64,000 nt of DNA, taken from NCBI RefSeq assembly GCF_016862515.1, contig NZ_BONC01000027.1:41290-105289 (forward strand), in the 5' to 3' direction. The stretch is from Asanoa iriomotensis. GTDB lineage: Bacteria; Actinomycetota; Actinomycetes; Mycobacteriales; Micromonosporaceae. Position 1 is the stretch's first letter. Each line of letters begins with the position of its first letter. This document shows, piece after piece, positions 35,602 to 45,200 of the stretch. The notes beneath the pieces were generated by a model. It had not been told where the DNA came from. It searched no databases and saw only the letters and a list, made by a program, of their open reading frames with translations. Position numbers and translations under genes: made by a program.

Positions 35602-36510
35602 GTCCTGTTTGGTGGTCTTGGCCTTGGCGGCGCGGGCGGTGCGGCGGGCCTGGCGGAAGCCGTCGGCCGTGAAGACGATCAGGGCGATCCAGACCAGGGC
35701 GAAGCCGGCGAGGCGGGCCGGTGGCATCGGCTCGTGGTAGAGGAAGACGCCGAGGGAAAGCTGCATGATCGGCGTCAGGTACTGGAGGATGCCGAGCGCC
35801 GTCAGCGGAAGCCGGTTGGCGGCGCCCGCGAAGAAGAGCAACGGGATCGCGGTGACCGCGCCCGCCAGCACCAGCAGGATCGTGGTGTGCGGCTCGTCGC
35901 CGAACGTGCTGTTCGGTGTGCTGGTCAGCCAGATCAGGTAGGCGAGGCAGGGAATCGCGAGGACGCCGGACTCGACCAGGAGACCCTCGGCGGCGGCGAG
36001 CTTGAGCCGCTTCTTGACGAGCCCGTAGCCGCCGAAGCTGACGGCGAGCGTCAGCGCGATGTACGGCAGCCGCCCGTAGTCGATCGTGAGCACCGCGACG
36101 GCGGCGGCGCCGATGCCGACCGCGACCCACTGGGCGGGCCGCAGCCGCTCCCGCAGCACGGTGACGCCGAGGACGACGGTGACCAGCGGGTTGATGAAGT
36201 AGCCGAGGGCGGTCTCGACGACGCGGTCGCTGTTGACGCCGTAGATGTACATCCACCAGTTGACCGCGAGCAGCGCGGCGGCGAACGCGATGGCGGCGAC
36301 CTTTCGGGGCTGTTTGACCAGCGCTTTGAGCTGTCGGCCGCGCCGCATCGCGAGCAGGAGGAGCGCGATCAGGACGACGGACCAGACCACGCGGTGGGCG
36401 AGGATCTCGACGGAGCCGGCCTCGTGGAGTTGCTTGATGTAGATGGGCATGAACCCCCAGAGGAGGTACGCGCCCAGCCCGAAGAGGTAGCCCTTGCGCA
36501 GGTCGGTCAC
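35584..36510 (-). CDS. rarD: RarD-type EamA-family permease
   Basis: A 308-residue inner-membrane transporter with ten predicted helices in two EamA halves. The N-terminal block YLFGLGAYLLWGFMPIY and the middle block WWMYIYGVNSDRVVETALGYFINPL are characteristic of RarD; only the core ETALGYFINPL is cited as signature. RarD was named for chloramphenicol sensitivity, and its substrate is not settled. GTG at 36510 overlaps the stop of the acetyltransferase gene (GTGA), so the two are coupled. Confidence 0.9.
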   Translation of the reverse strand: MTDLRKGYLFGLGAYLLWGFMPIYIKQLHEAGSVEILAHRVVWSVVLIALLLLAMRRGRQLKALVKQPRKVAAIAFAAALLAVNWWMYIYGVNSDRVVETALGYFINPLVTVVLGVTVLRERLRPAQWVAVGIGAAAVAVLTIDYGRLPYIALTLAVSFGGYGLVKKRLKLAAAEGLLVESGVLAIPCLAYLIWLTSTPNSTFGDEPHTTILLVLAGAVTAIPLLFFAGAANRLPLTALGILQYLTPIMQLSLGVFLYHEPMPPARLAGFALVWIALIVFTADGFRQARRTARAAKAKTTKQDALATT

Positions 36511-36971
36511 GGGGTGTTCCGCCGGTCGATCTCCATCCAGCGGTCGGGCCGGGCGACGGGCACGAAGCCGGCCTTCTCGTAGACGCCGTGCGCGTCCCAG
36601 GTGGCCAGGATGATCCGGAGCACGCCGGTCTCGGCGAGCAGGTCCCGGGCCGCCTCGGCGAGCCAGGTGCCGAGCCCGTGCCCGCGTTCCGCGGGGTCGA
36701 CGTAGACGTCGCAGAGCCACCCGAAGGTGGCGTAGTCGGTGACGACGCGGGCGAAGGCGACCTGGGCCTGGTCTTTGTAGATGCCCAGCACGACCGAGTT
36801 GGCGATCGACCGCACGACGACCGCGCGGGGCCGGTTGGCGGCCCAGTAGCTGTCCGAGGAGAGCCAGCGGAACACGAGGTCGACGTCGATGCGACCGGGG
36901 TCGGTGTCGAGTTCGTAGCCGTCGCGGGTGGCCTGGTCGCGGTTTGTGCTGTGCCGTGTGGTCATCTCCAC
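36507..36971 (-). CDS. GNAT-family N-acetyltransferase
   Basis: A 154-residue GNAT protein. The acetyl-CoA loop is visible as YVDPAERGHGLGTWL (R/QxxGxG/A form), after the beta-strand AFARVVTDYATFGWLCDVYV. The acceptor substrate is unknown. The GTG at 36971 gives full domain length; ATG 36965 is an alternative two codons later. It lies upstream of and overlaps the permease gene. Confidence 0.88.
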   Translation of the reverse strand: MEMTTRHSTNRDQATRDGYELDTDPGRIDVDLVFRWLSSDSYWAANRPRAVVVRSIANSVVLGIYKDQAQVAFARVVTDYATFGWLCDVYVDPAERGHGLGTWLAEAARDLLAETGVLRIILATWDAHGVYEKAGFVPVARPDRWMEIDRRNTP

Positions 36972-37067
36972 GCAGGCGACGTTAGCCCGCGACCGTTCGG
37001 CGGTCGCGGGCCAATGCCGTGCCTGCGGCCCGCGTCCGGGCCGCTTTCATCGTTTTTGCCGCCGTGT

Positions 37068-37454
37068 TCAGTCCCGATCGAAGATCAGACCGAGCACCCA
37101 GGTGACGAGGCTCACGAACAGCGCACCGAGGACGGCGGCGGGCCAGAAGCTCTCGACGTCGAACGGCAGGTCGACCTGCTCGGCGATCCACCCCGTCAGC
37201 AGGAAGAGCAAGGCGTTGACCACGATGGCGATCAACCCGAGGGTCAGGATGTAAAGCCCGCACCCGAGCGTCTTGATAATCGGCTGAAGCACGGCGTTCA
37301 CCACACCGAAGATCACCGCGACCAGAACGACGGTGAAAACGACCTCACCGGTCGAGTCGGTGTTCAACGTGATGCCCGGAATGATCAGGGTGGCCAACCA
37401 GAACGCGAACGCGGTCGCCAACAGCCTGACCAGAACACCTTTCACAAAACTCAT
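37068..37454 (-). CDS. Small four-helix membrane protein, mycobacteriophage-holin-like family
   Basis: A 128-residue protein with four hydrophobic helices (about 5-24, 34-56, 62-85 and 98-124). The core VFTVVLVAVIFGVVNAVLQPI is split by a conserved N-A-V-L-Q-P-I-I-K block typical of the PF04020 family often labelled phage holin family protein. There are no other phage genes nearby, so a phage origin is not supported. The ATG at 37454 was chosen; an in-frame ATG three codons upstream is possible. Function unknown. Confidence 0.82.
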   Translation of the reverse strand: MSFVKGVLVRLLATAFAFWLATLIIPGITLNTDSTGEVVFTVVLVAVIFGVVNAVLQPIIKTLGCGLYILTLGLIAIVVNALLFLLTGWIAEQVDLPFDVESFWPAAVLGALFVSLVTWVLGLIFDRD

Positions 37455-37483
37455 GCGCGGCATAGTGCCACGAAGATCCCCTG

Positions 37484-39595
37484 CTAGTCGCCCCCCTGAG
37501 CCGAGTTTCCGTGCCTGGTCACGGCGTGCGACGCATCGATGCCGTTCGGTGTTGCCGTAGTCAGGTGGCGCTCGATCGGTGTCGTCGCCAGGACGGCCCA
37601 ACGCAGGGAGCCGTCGGCGACCACCGTGACCATCTCGCCGTTGATCTGGCTTAGCTCGCTGGTTTGGTCGTCGAGCCCTAGCGCGGCTTGGACCACGGCG
37701 GCTTCCGCTGCTCGTAGCCTCCGCAGCACGACCAGATCGGCCTGCGCCAGCAAGGCGGCGTCGTGGTCGGTCAACTCGTCCCGAACGGTGAGGACGGCCT
37801 GCCAGCGCGGTCGCGGCGGCGCCGGCTGGCTCGGGGTGGCTGTTGGAGCCTGGCCAGGGATGTCCAGTTCGAGGACATGCCGCCGGTCCGCGCCCTGCCG
37901 GGCGGCTCCTGCTGCTGATCTGCCTTCGTCGGGGGCTGTAGCGCCGGTTGGCTCCTGGGTGGGACCAGGTGCGGTGCTCGTAACGTCCAGAACGGTTAGG
38001 CACGGTTGCAGCGGGGTCCCATCGCTGGCCGTCGGGCTCGCGTGGGGCGTGGCCCTGTGACGCAACGGGGCGGCGTCCGGTGTCACCGTGATTTTGCCGC
38101 CGACCTCCTCGGCAAAGGCATTCCAGGCTGCCCACCGCCTTGTCCGCACGTCGACCCGGGCACCCGACGCCAACCCACGCAGCGCGAGCACCTGTGCCAC
38201 CCGCAGGCCACCGACCGCGACGATCTGTGTCCCTTCGGGCCGGAACACCCGCACGACCACCGGGCTGCCGTGCCGGTCGTAGCCGAGCACCAACCCCGCT
38301 TGCGGAACCGTGCCTCCCACGACTTCGCGGGGTGGGTGGTGACGCCGCGGCCGTGGGCTTGGCCTCGCCCGGCTCGGCGGATGGACCTGGACTGGCGTTG
38401 ACTCGCGCTGGGCAGAACGCTGACCCAACGACCGAGAATGCCTGCCGAACGGCAGGGTCTCCACGACCGTGAGCCGATGTTCGCCGTCGAGCCGCTGAAC
38501 CACCGCGTGCTCGGCGCCCGCGATCTGACGGAGCGCGTAATCGGCCCGCGCGAGCTGATCCTCGGTCTCAGCCGCGAGGCGAACGGCCGCCCATCGACCC
38601 GACTGCGTTTCCGGATCGCGACCACCGCCGACGGCGATGGTGGTCACGGCGGCTGGGAGGCCGAGCAGCCTGTCGAGCGTCCGTCGGCCATGGCCAGCAC
38701 CCGCCGCGTTGGGCAGGACCATGCGATAGGTCGCCTGAACCAGCCCACCGATCGCGACGAACGCCCACTGCTCCTGGACCCCGGCCATCCCGTCGTGCTG
38801 CGCCAGCTCGGCCACTGTAGCCAACGCGGAGTCACGATCGAGCCGGCGATGCGGACCGATGCGCTTGGCCACACGCCGGGCAACCGCGGCCATCGTCGGC
38901 CGAAGATCGCCGTCAGACCACCCCGGCGGACGCCCAACCCGCAGAACCACAAACGTCCGCCGCAGCGCCAACACGTGATCACCGGTGAGCTGCCGATAGG
39001 AGGCCGCGGCCGCTCGCCCAGGAGTTTCGGGCTTGGCCGACAGGCGGTCCAATAGGTGGCCACCGTCGGAAGCGAAGGCCGGAGGCGCGGTTCGTTGGGC
39101 GGTTGGGGCTCGGGCGACCGTTACCAGCAGTTCGAGCGTCGCGTGGGGTGGGTCGGCGGTGTGGTCGAGCAGGGTGGCTACGTCTGGGAGCGGGGTGGGT
39201 GCCGCCAGGACGGGCTCGGTGAGTTCGAAGACTGTGATCAGGCCGTCGGGGTCGACGAGGCAGCCGTCGTCGGTTGGGGCCACGTCTGGGGCCAGGAAAT
39301 TGAGCAGGTCGGCGGACGTGGTGTGCGGCGGCAGGGTGTGGCGGCGTGTCGCGTATCGGACGGCCAGTGCGAGCCAGGTGAATAGCCAGCGGCCGCGTAC
39401 TCGCGCAAAAGCGGCGACGACCAACAGCAAGCCGCCGGTGCAGGCGGCGGTCAGCAGCAGCGGGTGCTGGCCAATCGTGGCCAGGACGCCGGCAATCGCG
39501 ATCTGAATCGTCAGGATCTGGCCGGTGCGAAAGCCGATCCATTGTGGAGACGATCGCGCAGCCTCGCGCGAGGGGTCCACAGCGATCGATGTCAT
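37484..39595 (-). CDS. eccE: Type VII secretion protein EccE
   Basis: A 703-residue EccE-like protein. Two N-terminal membrane helices (about 27-44 and 47-66) anchor it, after a short tip PQWIGFRTGQIL that is typical of EccE. The EccE cytoplasmic domain follows (ALRRTFVVLRV, YRMVLPNAAG). The second half is long and partly disordered (Pro/Thr/Ala-rich between about 395 and 430 and 540-600). In ESX systems EccE sits at the rim of the EccB-C-D membrane core. The ATG at 39595 has GGGAGG eight bases ahead. It diverges from eccB across 78 bp. No eccC, eccD or mycP gene lies on this side. Confidence 0.82.
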   Translation of the reverse strand: MTSIAVDPSREAARSSPQWIGFRTGQILTIQIAIAGVLATIGQHPLLLTAACTGGLLLVVAAFARVRGRWLFTWLALAVRYATRRHTLPPHTTSADLLNFLAPDVAPTDDGCLVDPDGLITVFELTEPVLAAPTPLPDVATLLDHTADPPHATLELLVTVARAPTAQRTAPPAFASDGGHLLDRLSAKPETPGRAAAASYRQLTGDHVLALRRTFVVLRVGRPPGWSDGDLRPTMAAVARRVAKRIGPHRRLDRDSALATVAELAQHDGMAGVQEQWAFVAIGGLVQATYRMVLPNAAGAGHGRRTLDRLLGLPAAVTTIAVGGGRDPETQSGRWAAVRLAAETEDQLARADYALRQIAGAEHAVVQRLDGEHRLTVVETLPFGRHSRSLGQRSAQRESTPVQVHPPSRARPSPRPRRHHPPREVVGGTVPQAGLVLGYDRHGSPVVVRVFRPEGTQIVAVGGLRVAQVLALRGLASGARVDVRTRRWAAWNAFAEEVGGKITVTPDAAPLRHRATPHASPTASDGTPLQPCLTVLDVTSTAPGPTQEPTGATAPDEGRSAAGAARQGADRRHVLELDIPGQAPTATPSQPAPPRPRWQAVLTVRDELTDHDAALLAQADLVVLRRLRAAEAAVVQAALGLDDQTSELSQINGEMVTVVADGSLRWAVLATTPIERHLTTATPNGIDASHAVTRHGNSAQGGD

Positions 39596-39673
39596 CGCGG
39601 TAGCCTCCCGTCCGTATTCGGCGCGGTTACTCGCCGGATCCTAGAGCCGTCACTGCCCACAAGGGAGCCCCCG
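39596..39673. promoter_or_regulatory. Divergent eccE/eccB intergenic region
   Basis: A 78-bp gap between divergent type VII genes. It carries ribosome sites for both (GGGAGG for eccE on minus, AAGGGAG for eccB on plus) and must hold both promoters. No clear dyad was seen. Confidence 0.4.
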
Positions 39674-41017
39674 ATGCCGTCGCGGCAGGACCAGTTGCAG
39701 TCGTACCAATTCATGGTGCAGCGAGTGGTGTCCGCGCTGGTCATGCATGAGACCGACCCGGCGCAGCCGCCGTTTCGGCGGGCCGCCGGGGCCGTGTTGG
39801 CCGGCGTGCTCGTCGCGGCGATCGCGTTGGGCGGGTTCGTCGCCTACGGCGCCATCGCCGGTGGTGGCGGGACGCCGTGGCGCGACAGTTCGGCCGTGAT
39901 CGTCGAGCGCGAGTCGGGTGCCCGGTATGTCTATCGGGACGGCCGCCTCCACCTGGTCGTCAACTACGCGTCGGCTCTGCTGGCGGTCGGCTCCTCGCGG
40001 CCGAGGACCGTGCTGGTCTCCCGCCGCTCCATCGAAGGGGTGCCGCGGGGCAGCACACTTGGCATCGCCGAGGCGCCGGACTCGTTGCCCGAACCGGGGC
40101 GTCTGCTCGGTCCACCGTGGACCGTTTGTGCCCTGCCCGACGCCGCGTCGGTCATGGTCGTGGGCGCCGTGAGCGCCGGCGGTGCCGGGCTCGGCGATCG
40201 AGCGGTGCTGGCGCGACATCCCGACGGCTCCCTGCATCTCGTGTGGCAGAACCACCGCTACCTGCTGCCCGACCCGGCCCTCGGGTTGACCGCGCTCGGC
40301 TGGACGACCGCGCGGCCCTTCGGGGCCGCCCCGGCGTTGCTCGACGCGCTGCCGGCCGGCGCCGACCTGGCCGTGCCGCGTGTCGCGGGCGTGGGTGAAC
40401 GGTCCGCGCACGTGCCGGCGGCCCGCGTGGGCGAGGTGTTCGTGGTGACCAGTCAGGGCGGCGGGCGGCAGTATGCGGTCGCGGTGCGGGACGGTCTCGC
40501 CGGCATCACCCAGGTGCAGGCTGACCTGCTGTTGACGGCCAACCGGCAGGACCGGCCGGTCGAACTGAGCCAGGGGCGGTTCGCCGCGATCAGGAAGGCG
40601 CCCGATCTGGTGCCTGACGGCCTGGTGCCCACGGTGACTCCTACGTTGGTCGGGTCGTTCGGGGGAGCGCTGTGTGCCGTGGTGCGCGACGAACGCGGCG
40701 TCGCCGAGGTGGTGGTCGATGCCGAGGCGCCCGATGTAGCGGATGCCGCCAGATCGCGGTCGACCGGTGGTGCCGACCACGTGGTGGTGCCGCCCGGCCG
40801 GGCCGCCGTCGTGGAGGCGGTCACGGCGCCGGGTGGGACCGGTGGGACCGTCAGCATCGTCACGGACCTGGGCCGGCGTCATGCGGTCGTCGGCACGGAG
40901 ACCCTGGCGATGCTCGGATATGGCGGCGTGCGGCCGGTGCGCCTGCCGGCCTCGGTGGTCGCGCTGGTGGGAGCGGGTGCATCCCTCGATCCTGCCCGGG
41001 CGCGGGAGCCGGCTTGA
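39674..41017 (+). CDS. eccB: Type VII secretion protein EccB
   Basis: A 447-residue EccB. The N-terminus MPSRQDQLQSYQFMVQRVVS and METDPAQPPFRR-type block (here HETDPAQPPFRR) are near-invariant in EccB, followed by one membrane helix (about 38-60) and a large extracytoplasmic region of the usual pseudosymmetric repeats. EccB is the periplasmic-side component of the ESX membrane core. It begins at ATG 39674 with AAGGGAG. Two DnaA boxes follow the stop, then the WXG100 pair. Confidence 0.94.
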   Translation: MPSRQDQLQSYQFMVQRVVSALVMHETDPAQPPFRRAAGAVLAGVLVAAIALGGFVAYGAIAGGGGTPWRDSSAVIVERESGARYVYRDGRLHLVVNYASALLAVGSSRPRTVLVSRRSIEGVPRGSTLGIAEAPDSLPEPGRLLGPPWTVCALPDAASVMVVGAVSAGGAGLGDRAVLARHPDGSLHLVWQNHRYLLPDPALGLTALGWTTARPFGAAPALLDALPAGADLAVPRVAGVGERSAHVPAARVGEVFVVTSQGGGRQYAVAVRDGLAGITQVQADLLLTANRQDRPVELSQGRFAAIRKAPDLVPDGLVPTVTPTLVGSFGGALCAVVRDERGVAEVVVDAEAPDVADAARSRSTGGADHVVVPPGRAAVVEAVTAPGGTGGTVSIVTDLGRRHAVVGTETLAMLGYGGVRPVRLPASVVALVGAGASLDPARAREPA

Positions 41018-41019
41018 GG

Positions 41020-41046
41020 TTATCCACAGGCAGGATGTTGTCCACA
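41020..41046. promoter_or_regulatory. Pair of DnaA boxes, 18-bp spacing
   Basis: TTATCCACA (41020-41028) matches the DnaA box exactly and TTGTCCACA (41038-41046) matches the actinobacterial variant. They are on one strand with starts 18 bp apart, just after eccB and about 100 bases before the WXG100 genes. The same pairing, in reverse order, occurs at 59170-59196. Confidence 0.65.
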
Positions 41047-41149
41047 GCGGGTGTTTTCGGGGCTACCGAACGTGTGCCCCGAGGGTCTAGCGTCAGCGTC
41101 GGCATGCGAGACATTCGCCAACTTCGACGTGAGAGCGGGTGACGTCCGG

Positions 41150-41467
41150 GTGTCCCAGACGCAGGCGCAAGCGGCGGTGATGCAGCAGACGGCGGCCAGG
41201 TTCGAGCAGGTCGACCAGTCCCTACAGAGCATGCTGACCAGCCTGATGGCCGAGCTCGCCGTCCTACAGACCGCCTGGCGCGGCGCCGGTGGTCGCTCGT
41301 TCGAGCAGGTCAAACAGCAATGGTCACGAGACCAGGCCGCGATCGCGCAGGCCCTGCGCGAGACGGCGGGCGCGATCCGCACAGCGGGCCGGCACTACGA
41401 GGCCTCCGACAGCGACGCCGCCACCCGGATCGCCACCACGAGTCGCGGCATCCAGCTGCCGTTGTAG
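41150..41467 (+). CDS. WXG100-family protein (EsxB/EsxA-like) 1
   Basis: A 105-residue WXG100 protein: a helical hairpin with W43-R-G45 at the turn and a C-terminal Y83-x3-D87, the YxxxD/E secretion signal. Such proteins are secreted as helical dimers by type VII systems. GTG at 41150 gives the standard length; a GTG at 41129 would add seven residues. It is 12 bases upstream of the second WXG100 gene, so the two probably form the heterodimer. Confidence 0.9.
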   Translation: MSQTQAQAAVMQQTAARFEQVDQSLQSMLTSLMAELAVLQTAWRGAGGRSFEQVKQQWSRDQAAIAQALRETAGAIRTAGRHYEASDSDAATRIATTSRGIQLPL

Positions 41468-41479
41468 AGGAGCGACGCG

Positions 41480-41773
41480 ATGCACGACGACATGCTGGTC
41501 GTCAACTTTCCGGCCCTCCACCAGGCGAGCGCCGACATCCAGAAGGCGCTCAACACCCTCGACACCCAACTGGGCCAGCTCGAACGCGACGCGGCTCCGC
41601 TCATCGCGTCCTGGGACGGCGAGGCCAGGCAGGCGTACGACCAACGCCAGTCCCGCTGGCGCACCGCCTCCGCGGACCTGCAGTCGATGCTCCGCGACAT
41701 CAAACGCGCCCTCGACGACTCGGCGGCCGACTACCTCAGCACGGAGAAGAAGAACACGAGCCTCTTCCAGTAG
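41480..41773 (+). CDS. WXG100-family protein (EsxA-like) 2
   Basis: A 97-residue WXG100 protein with W45-D-G47 at the hairpin turn and Y85-x3-E89 near the C-terminus, so it too carries a type VII signal. GAGGAG precedes the ATG at 41480. As both partners have a YxxxD/E motif, the pair differs from the classical arrangement in which one partner supplies it. Confidence 0.92.
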   Translation: MHDDMLVVNFPALHQASADIQKALNTLDTQLGQLERDAAPLIASWDGEARQAYDQRQSRWRTASADLQSMLRDIKRALDDSAADYLSTEKKNTSLFQ

Positions 41774-42249
41774 GGCGCGGGAGGGTGACAGTTGGCGTCC
41801 GTGGTGTCCAGAAAGTCCGTGCTGATTGTCACCCGGTCGCGGAGTTGCGGGTGATCCGTGTCCGCCGTCCGGAAACTACCGCTAGCGTCACGCCGGTGTT
41901 GGTTGCCAGGTCGCGGCGGTGCATCGCCGATAAGCCGCTGCTCAGCGGCCGATCGTGGCCCTATGAAAGGGGTTGGGAGCGTGCCCGGCTGGCTTGGCGG
42001 GGCGGTGACGGAAGCTCGGGCAACTGGCAAGATGACGATTGGCAGGGAGAAGGCGGCGGCGACTACGGTCGCGAAGGGACGGGGTGCGCAGCCGACGGTC
42101 GTCGAGCACCTTTCGGGTCCACCCCGCAGGGCCGGCTCCCGACGGTATCGACGGCGGGCAGGATGCTATGGCCCGTGACGTCCCTACATCGTGATCTAGC
42201 CGACACCTTGTAGGTTGTACGCGATGCGTCTGGCCTGTCCGGGAAGGGG
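41774..42249. other. 476-bp gap with inverted repeat, no recognised gene
   Basis: GGGTGACA (41783-41790) and TGTCACCC (41827-41834) form an inverted repeat just after the WXG100 pair, with a 36-base spacer, and may end or control that transcript. The -10 candidate TAGGTT (42211-42216) lies about 40 bases before the giant SseB-domain gene. Open frames here show no family resemblance and atypical composition. Confidence 0.5.
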
Positions 42250-42255
42250 GTGGCC

Positions 42256-45200
42256 GTGACCGACTGGGAACCGGCCACCGAGGTCGAGGCCGCGATGCGA
42301 GACGCGCTCCGGGCCGGCGATCAAGAACTTTACTTCCGGATCCTGGCCCGGTCCGAGCTGCTGCTGCCCGTCTCGTCGGAGGCCCTGGCCGGGCGTGCTC
42401 CGGTGGGTTGGGGCACCTGGACCACCAACGGGCGCACGCACGTCCTCGCCTTCACGTCCGGTGACGCTCTGCGCATCTGCCTGGCCGACAACGCCGGTTC
42501 GGCGCGGCGCATGCCCTACCACGACCTGGCCTCAAGCTGGCCCAACCTCGAATGGTGGCTCGCGGTCAACCCGGGCCTGCCCATCGAGGGCTACCTACCG
42601 GCGTGGTTCGTGTCCCAGCTCGCCCGGGGAGACGTCCGACTACCTGGCCGCACGATGGGCGCCCGCGCCCGCCTCGACCGGGCCGAGTCCGCCGCGCGTG
42701 CGCGGGCACGGGCGACCGTGCCGGGGCAGGTCGTCCAGGGTGAGATCGTCGAGCCGCCGTTTGTCGACCGCGCCGCGGCCGCGAGCGGGCCCGTGCTCGA
42801 ACCGGACAGCATCGAGCCGCCGCAGCGGAACAGGCCGACCCGGCCCCCGGGCTTCGACTCGCCCATCGCGGCCAGCCGGCGCCGCGGCGGGGTGCCGCCG
42901 ACCGATGCGACACCGTCGTCCCCCGCGACTCCGCCGCCTTACCGACAGCCGCTGCCGCCGCCGCAGGTCACCGATGCCACGCCGTCGTCGCCTGCGGCGC
43001 CGGCGCCCTATCGGCAGCCGCTGCCGCCGCCGCAGGTCACCGATGCCACGCCGTCGTCGCCCGCGGCGCCGGCGCCTTACCGACAGCCGCTTCCCCCGCC
43101 GCAGGTCACCGACGCCACGCCATACCCGCAGCGGCCGACGGACAACGGATACGGTCGCCAGCCCGCGCCCAACAGCGAAGCGGCAGCCTGGCCGCCGCCG
43201 GTCGTCCGCGGTGAGCAACCGCCGCCGGCTCCCTCGCGCCCCGCACCGGAACCCCGCGAGGTCACCGACCGGCCCTCGCCCACCATGCGCCCCCGGTCGC
43301 CGTTCCGTGAAGACCCGGCACGATCGAGCCCGCCCGCCCGGTTCGGCGAAGCTCCGCGTCCGCCGCGACCACTTGCCAGGCCCACGTCGGGTGGTGGGTT
43401 CTTCGGGAGCGACCAACCCGACCCGCCGGCACATCAACCGCCTCGCGAGGACCGCCCGGCGGCGTGGTCGCCTGCCAACGGCACGCCCGCACCCAACGAG
43501 GGCGCGCCGTGGCCGCAGGCCGGCGCCACGCCAGGCTGGCCGGACGGCGTCGCGGCATCAGGCCGAGCGACACCGGCTTGGCCGTCGGCCGCGGCATCCG
43601 CTCCGGCGGTTTCGCCCGCGGAGACACCACAGCCGCCGGCCCAGTCGTGGCCCGCGCGGTCGGCGTTGCCTGGCGAATCAGACATTCCGGGTACGCGCTC
43701 CCCGCGGTCATGGGCCGAGGGTCAGGGCGCGGCCCCGTCCCCGCGGTGGTCCGACCGCGGCCAAGCCGGCTCGCCGCTGCCAAGCCGGGCGAGTTCGGAG
43801 TCGTCGGCGTCCGCCACCGCACAACCGTGGCCGGGAGAGCGCACAGCTGGCGACGCGAGCCCGCAAGGCACAGCGCCGGCCGCCCAGCCGCGGCCAGGAC
43901 AGGCCACGGCGAGCGGCGCGGCGGCGGCCAACCTCTGGTCCGCTGGGTCCGCGGGGGGTCCACCGTCGCTACCGAGCGCGGGCACCGCTTCGCCGCAATC
44001 CTGGGTCGACCGGGCCGCGGCGACGGACGCTGAACCTGCAGGCCCCCCCGCGTCAGGCTCTGTCGCGCCGCAACCGCCGTCGCCTGTCGGCGAGGCACGA
44101 GCGGGCGCGACGTCGGGTTCGTCCCCCACGGATTCATGGACGAGCCGGCAGCCGTCACGCCCCGCGTCCGACCAGCAGGTCGGAGCGGGCGCCGGGCCGA
44201 CGGCGCCGCGTGCCACCGACCTGTGGGCGCAACGAAAGCCCGCCGGCGCAGGCGAGCAGTCGATCCCCGGTGCGCCCGGGCCCCGTGCGACCGACCTTTG
44301 GTCTTCCGCCGGCACCGATGGGCAGACAACGCCAGCCGGGCCGGGCTCCGCCCCCGCGGACATGTGGTCGGAGCGCCAACCCTCCAACGGAGCTCCGCGC
44401 GGCGGCCAAGCGCCTGGTCAGGGACAAGCCCCTTCCGATCTATGGGCTGTGCAGCAAGCGCCGCCGCACGCCGCCTCCTCGCCGGCGGCAGCCGGCGACA
44501 GCAAGCCTTCGTCCGCGGACCTCTGGTCTGGCGACAAGCCGGCCACCTCCGACGAGTGGTCGGGCCGGCCGGCTGCTCCGACGACGGCCGGGTCGGCCGC
44601 GGCGGGACAGCCCGATCCCGCTTCCGGCGGGAGGGAAACCCCCTCGGCGACAGACGATCGCGGCGGGCAGCCGTCTCGCCGTGCGACGGATCTGTGGGCG
44701 TCGCGGCAGCCCAGCAGAGGGTCGGCCAAGGTAGAGGACCGGAGCAACGCCGCGCAGTCTTCCGCGCACCAGACGGACCTGTGGCCGGGTCGCTCCACCG
44801 GCTCGACATCGCCCGACGGGCAGGCCAACGAGGCAGCACCCGCGCAGAGTCCAGTCGTCAGCAACGCGGGCGGATCCGCACCGGACCGGTCCAACCCGGA
44901 CTCCGCGGCCGGGCGTGGCACGGATCTGTGGTCCGACCGCGGTGACCCGCAGGGCCGCACCGACGTCGCGGGCGGTGGGCTTGCTGCGGGTGGCGGTGAG
45001 CGATCCGGCAGCAACGCGGACGCGACGGGGCAATCGGCGGGCAACTCCGCGGCTGGGCGTGGGGCGGATCTGTGGTCTGACCGTGCTGAGCAGGCTGGTG
45101 ATCCGCAGGCTCGCGCGGACGCGGCGGGCCGCGGGCTTGCTGCGGGTGGCCCTGAGCGATCCGTCAGCAGCGCTGACGTGACGGACGGGCGGCCGGCGGA

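Noticed and set aside
37068..37454. Prophage remnant
   Set aside because: The holin-family label is historical; no integrase, capsid, lysin or attachment site occurs near it.
41020..41046. Replication origin
   Set aside because: Only two DnaA boxes, no AT-rich unwinding region, and no dnaA, dnaN or gyrase genes nearby; the same holds for 59170-59196.
41731..42030. Minus-strand open frame of 99 codons in the gap after the WXG100 genes
   Set aside because: No ribosome site, low-complexity Pro/Arg/Thr sequence, and it overlaps the end of a real WXG100 gene.
42898..43104. CRISPR array
   Set aside because: The 69-bp units are contiguous without spacers, lie in frame in a long gene and encode a proline-rich repeat.
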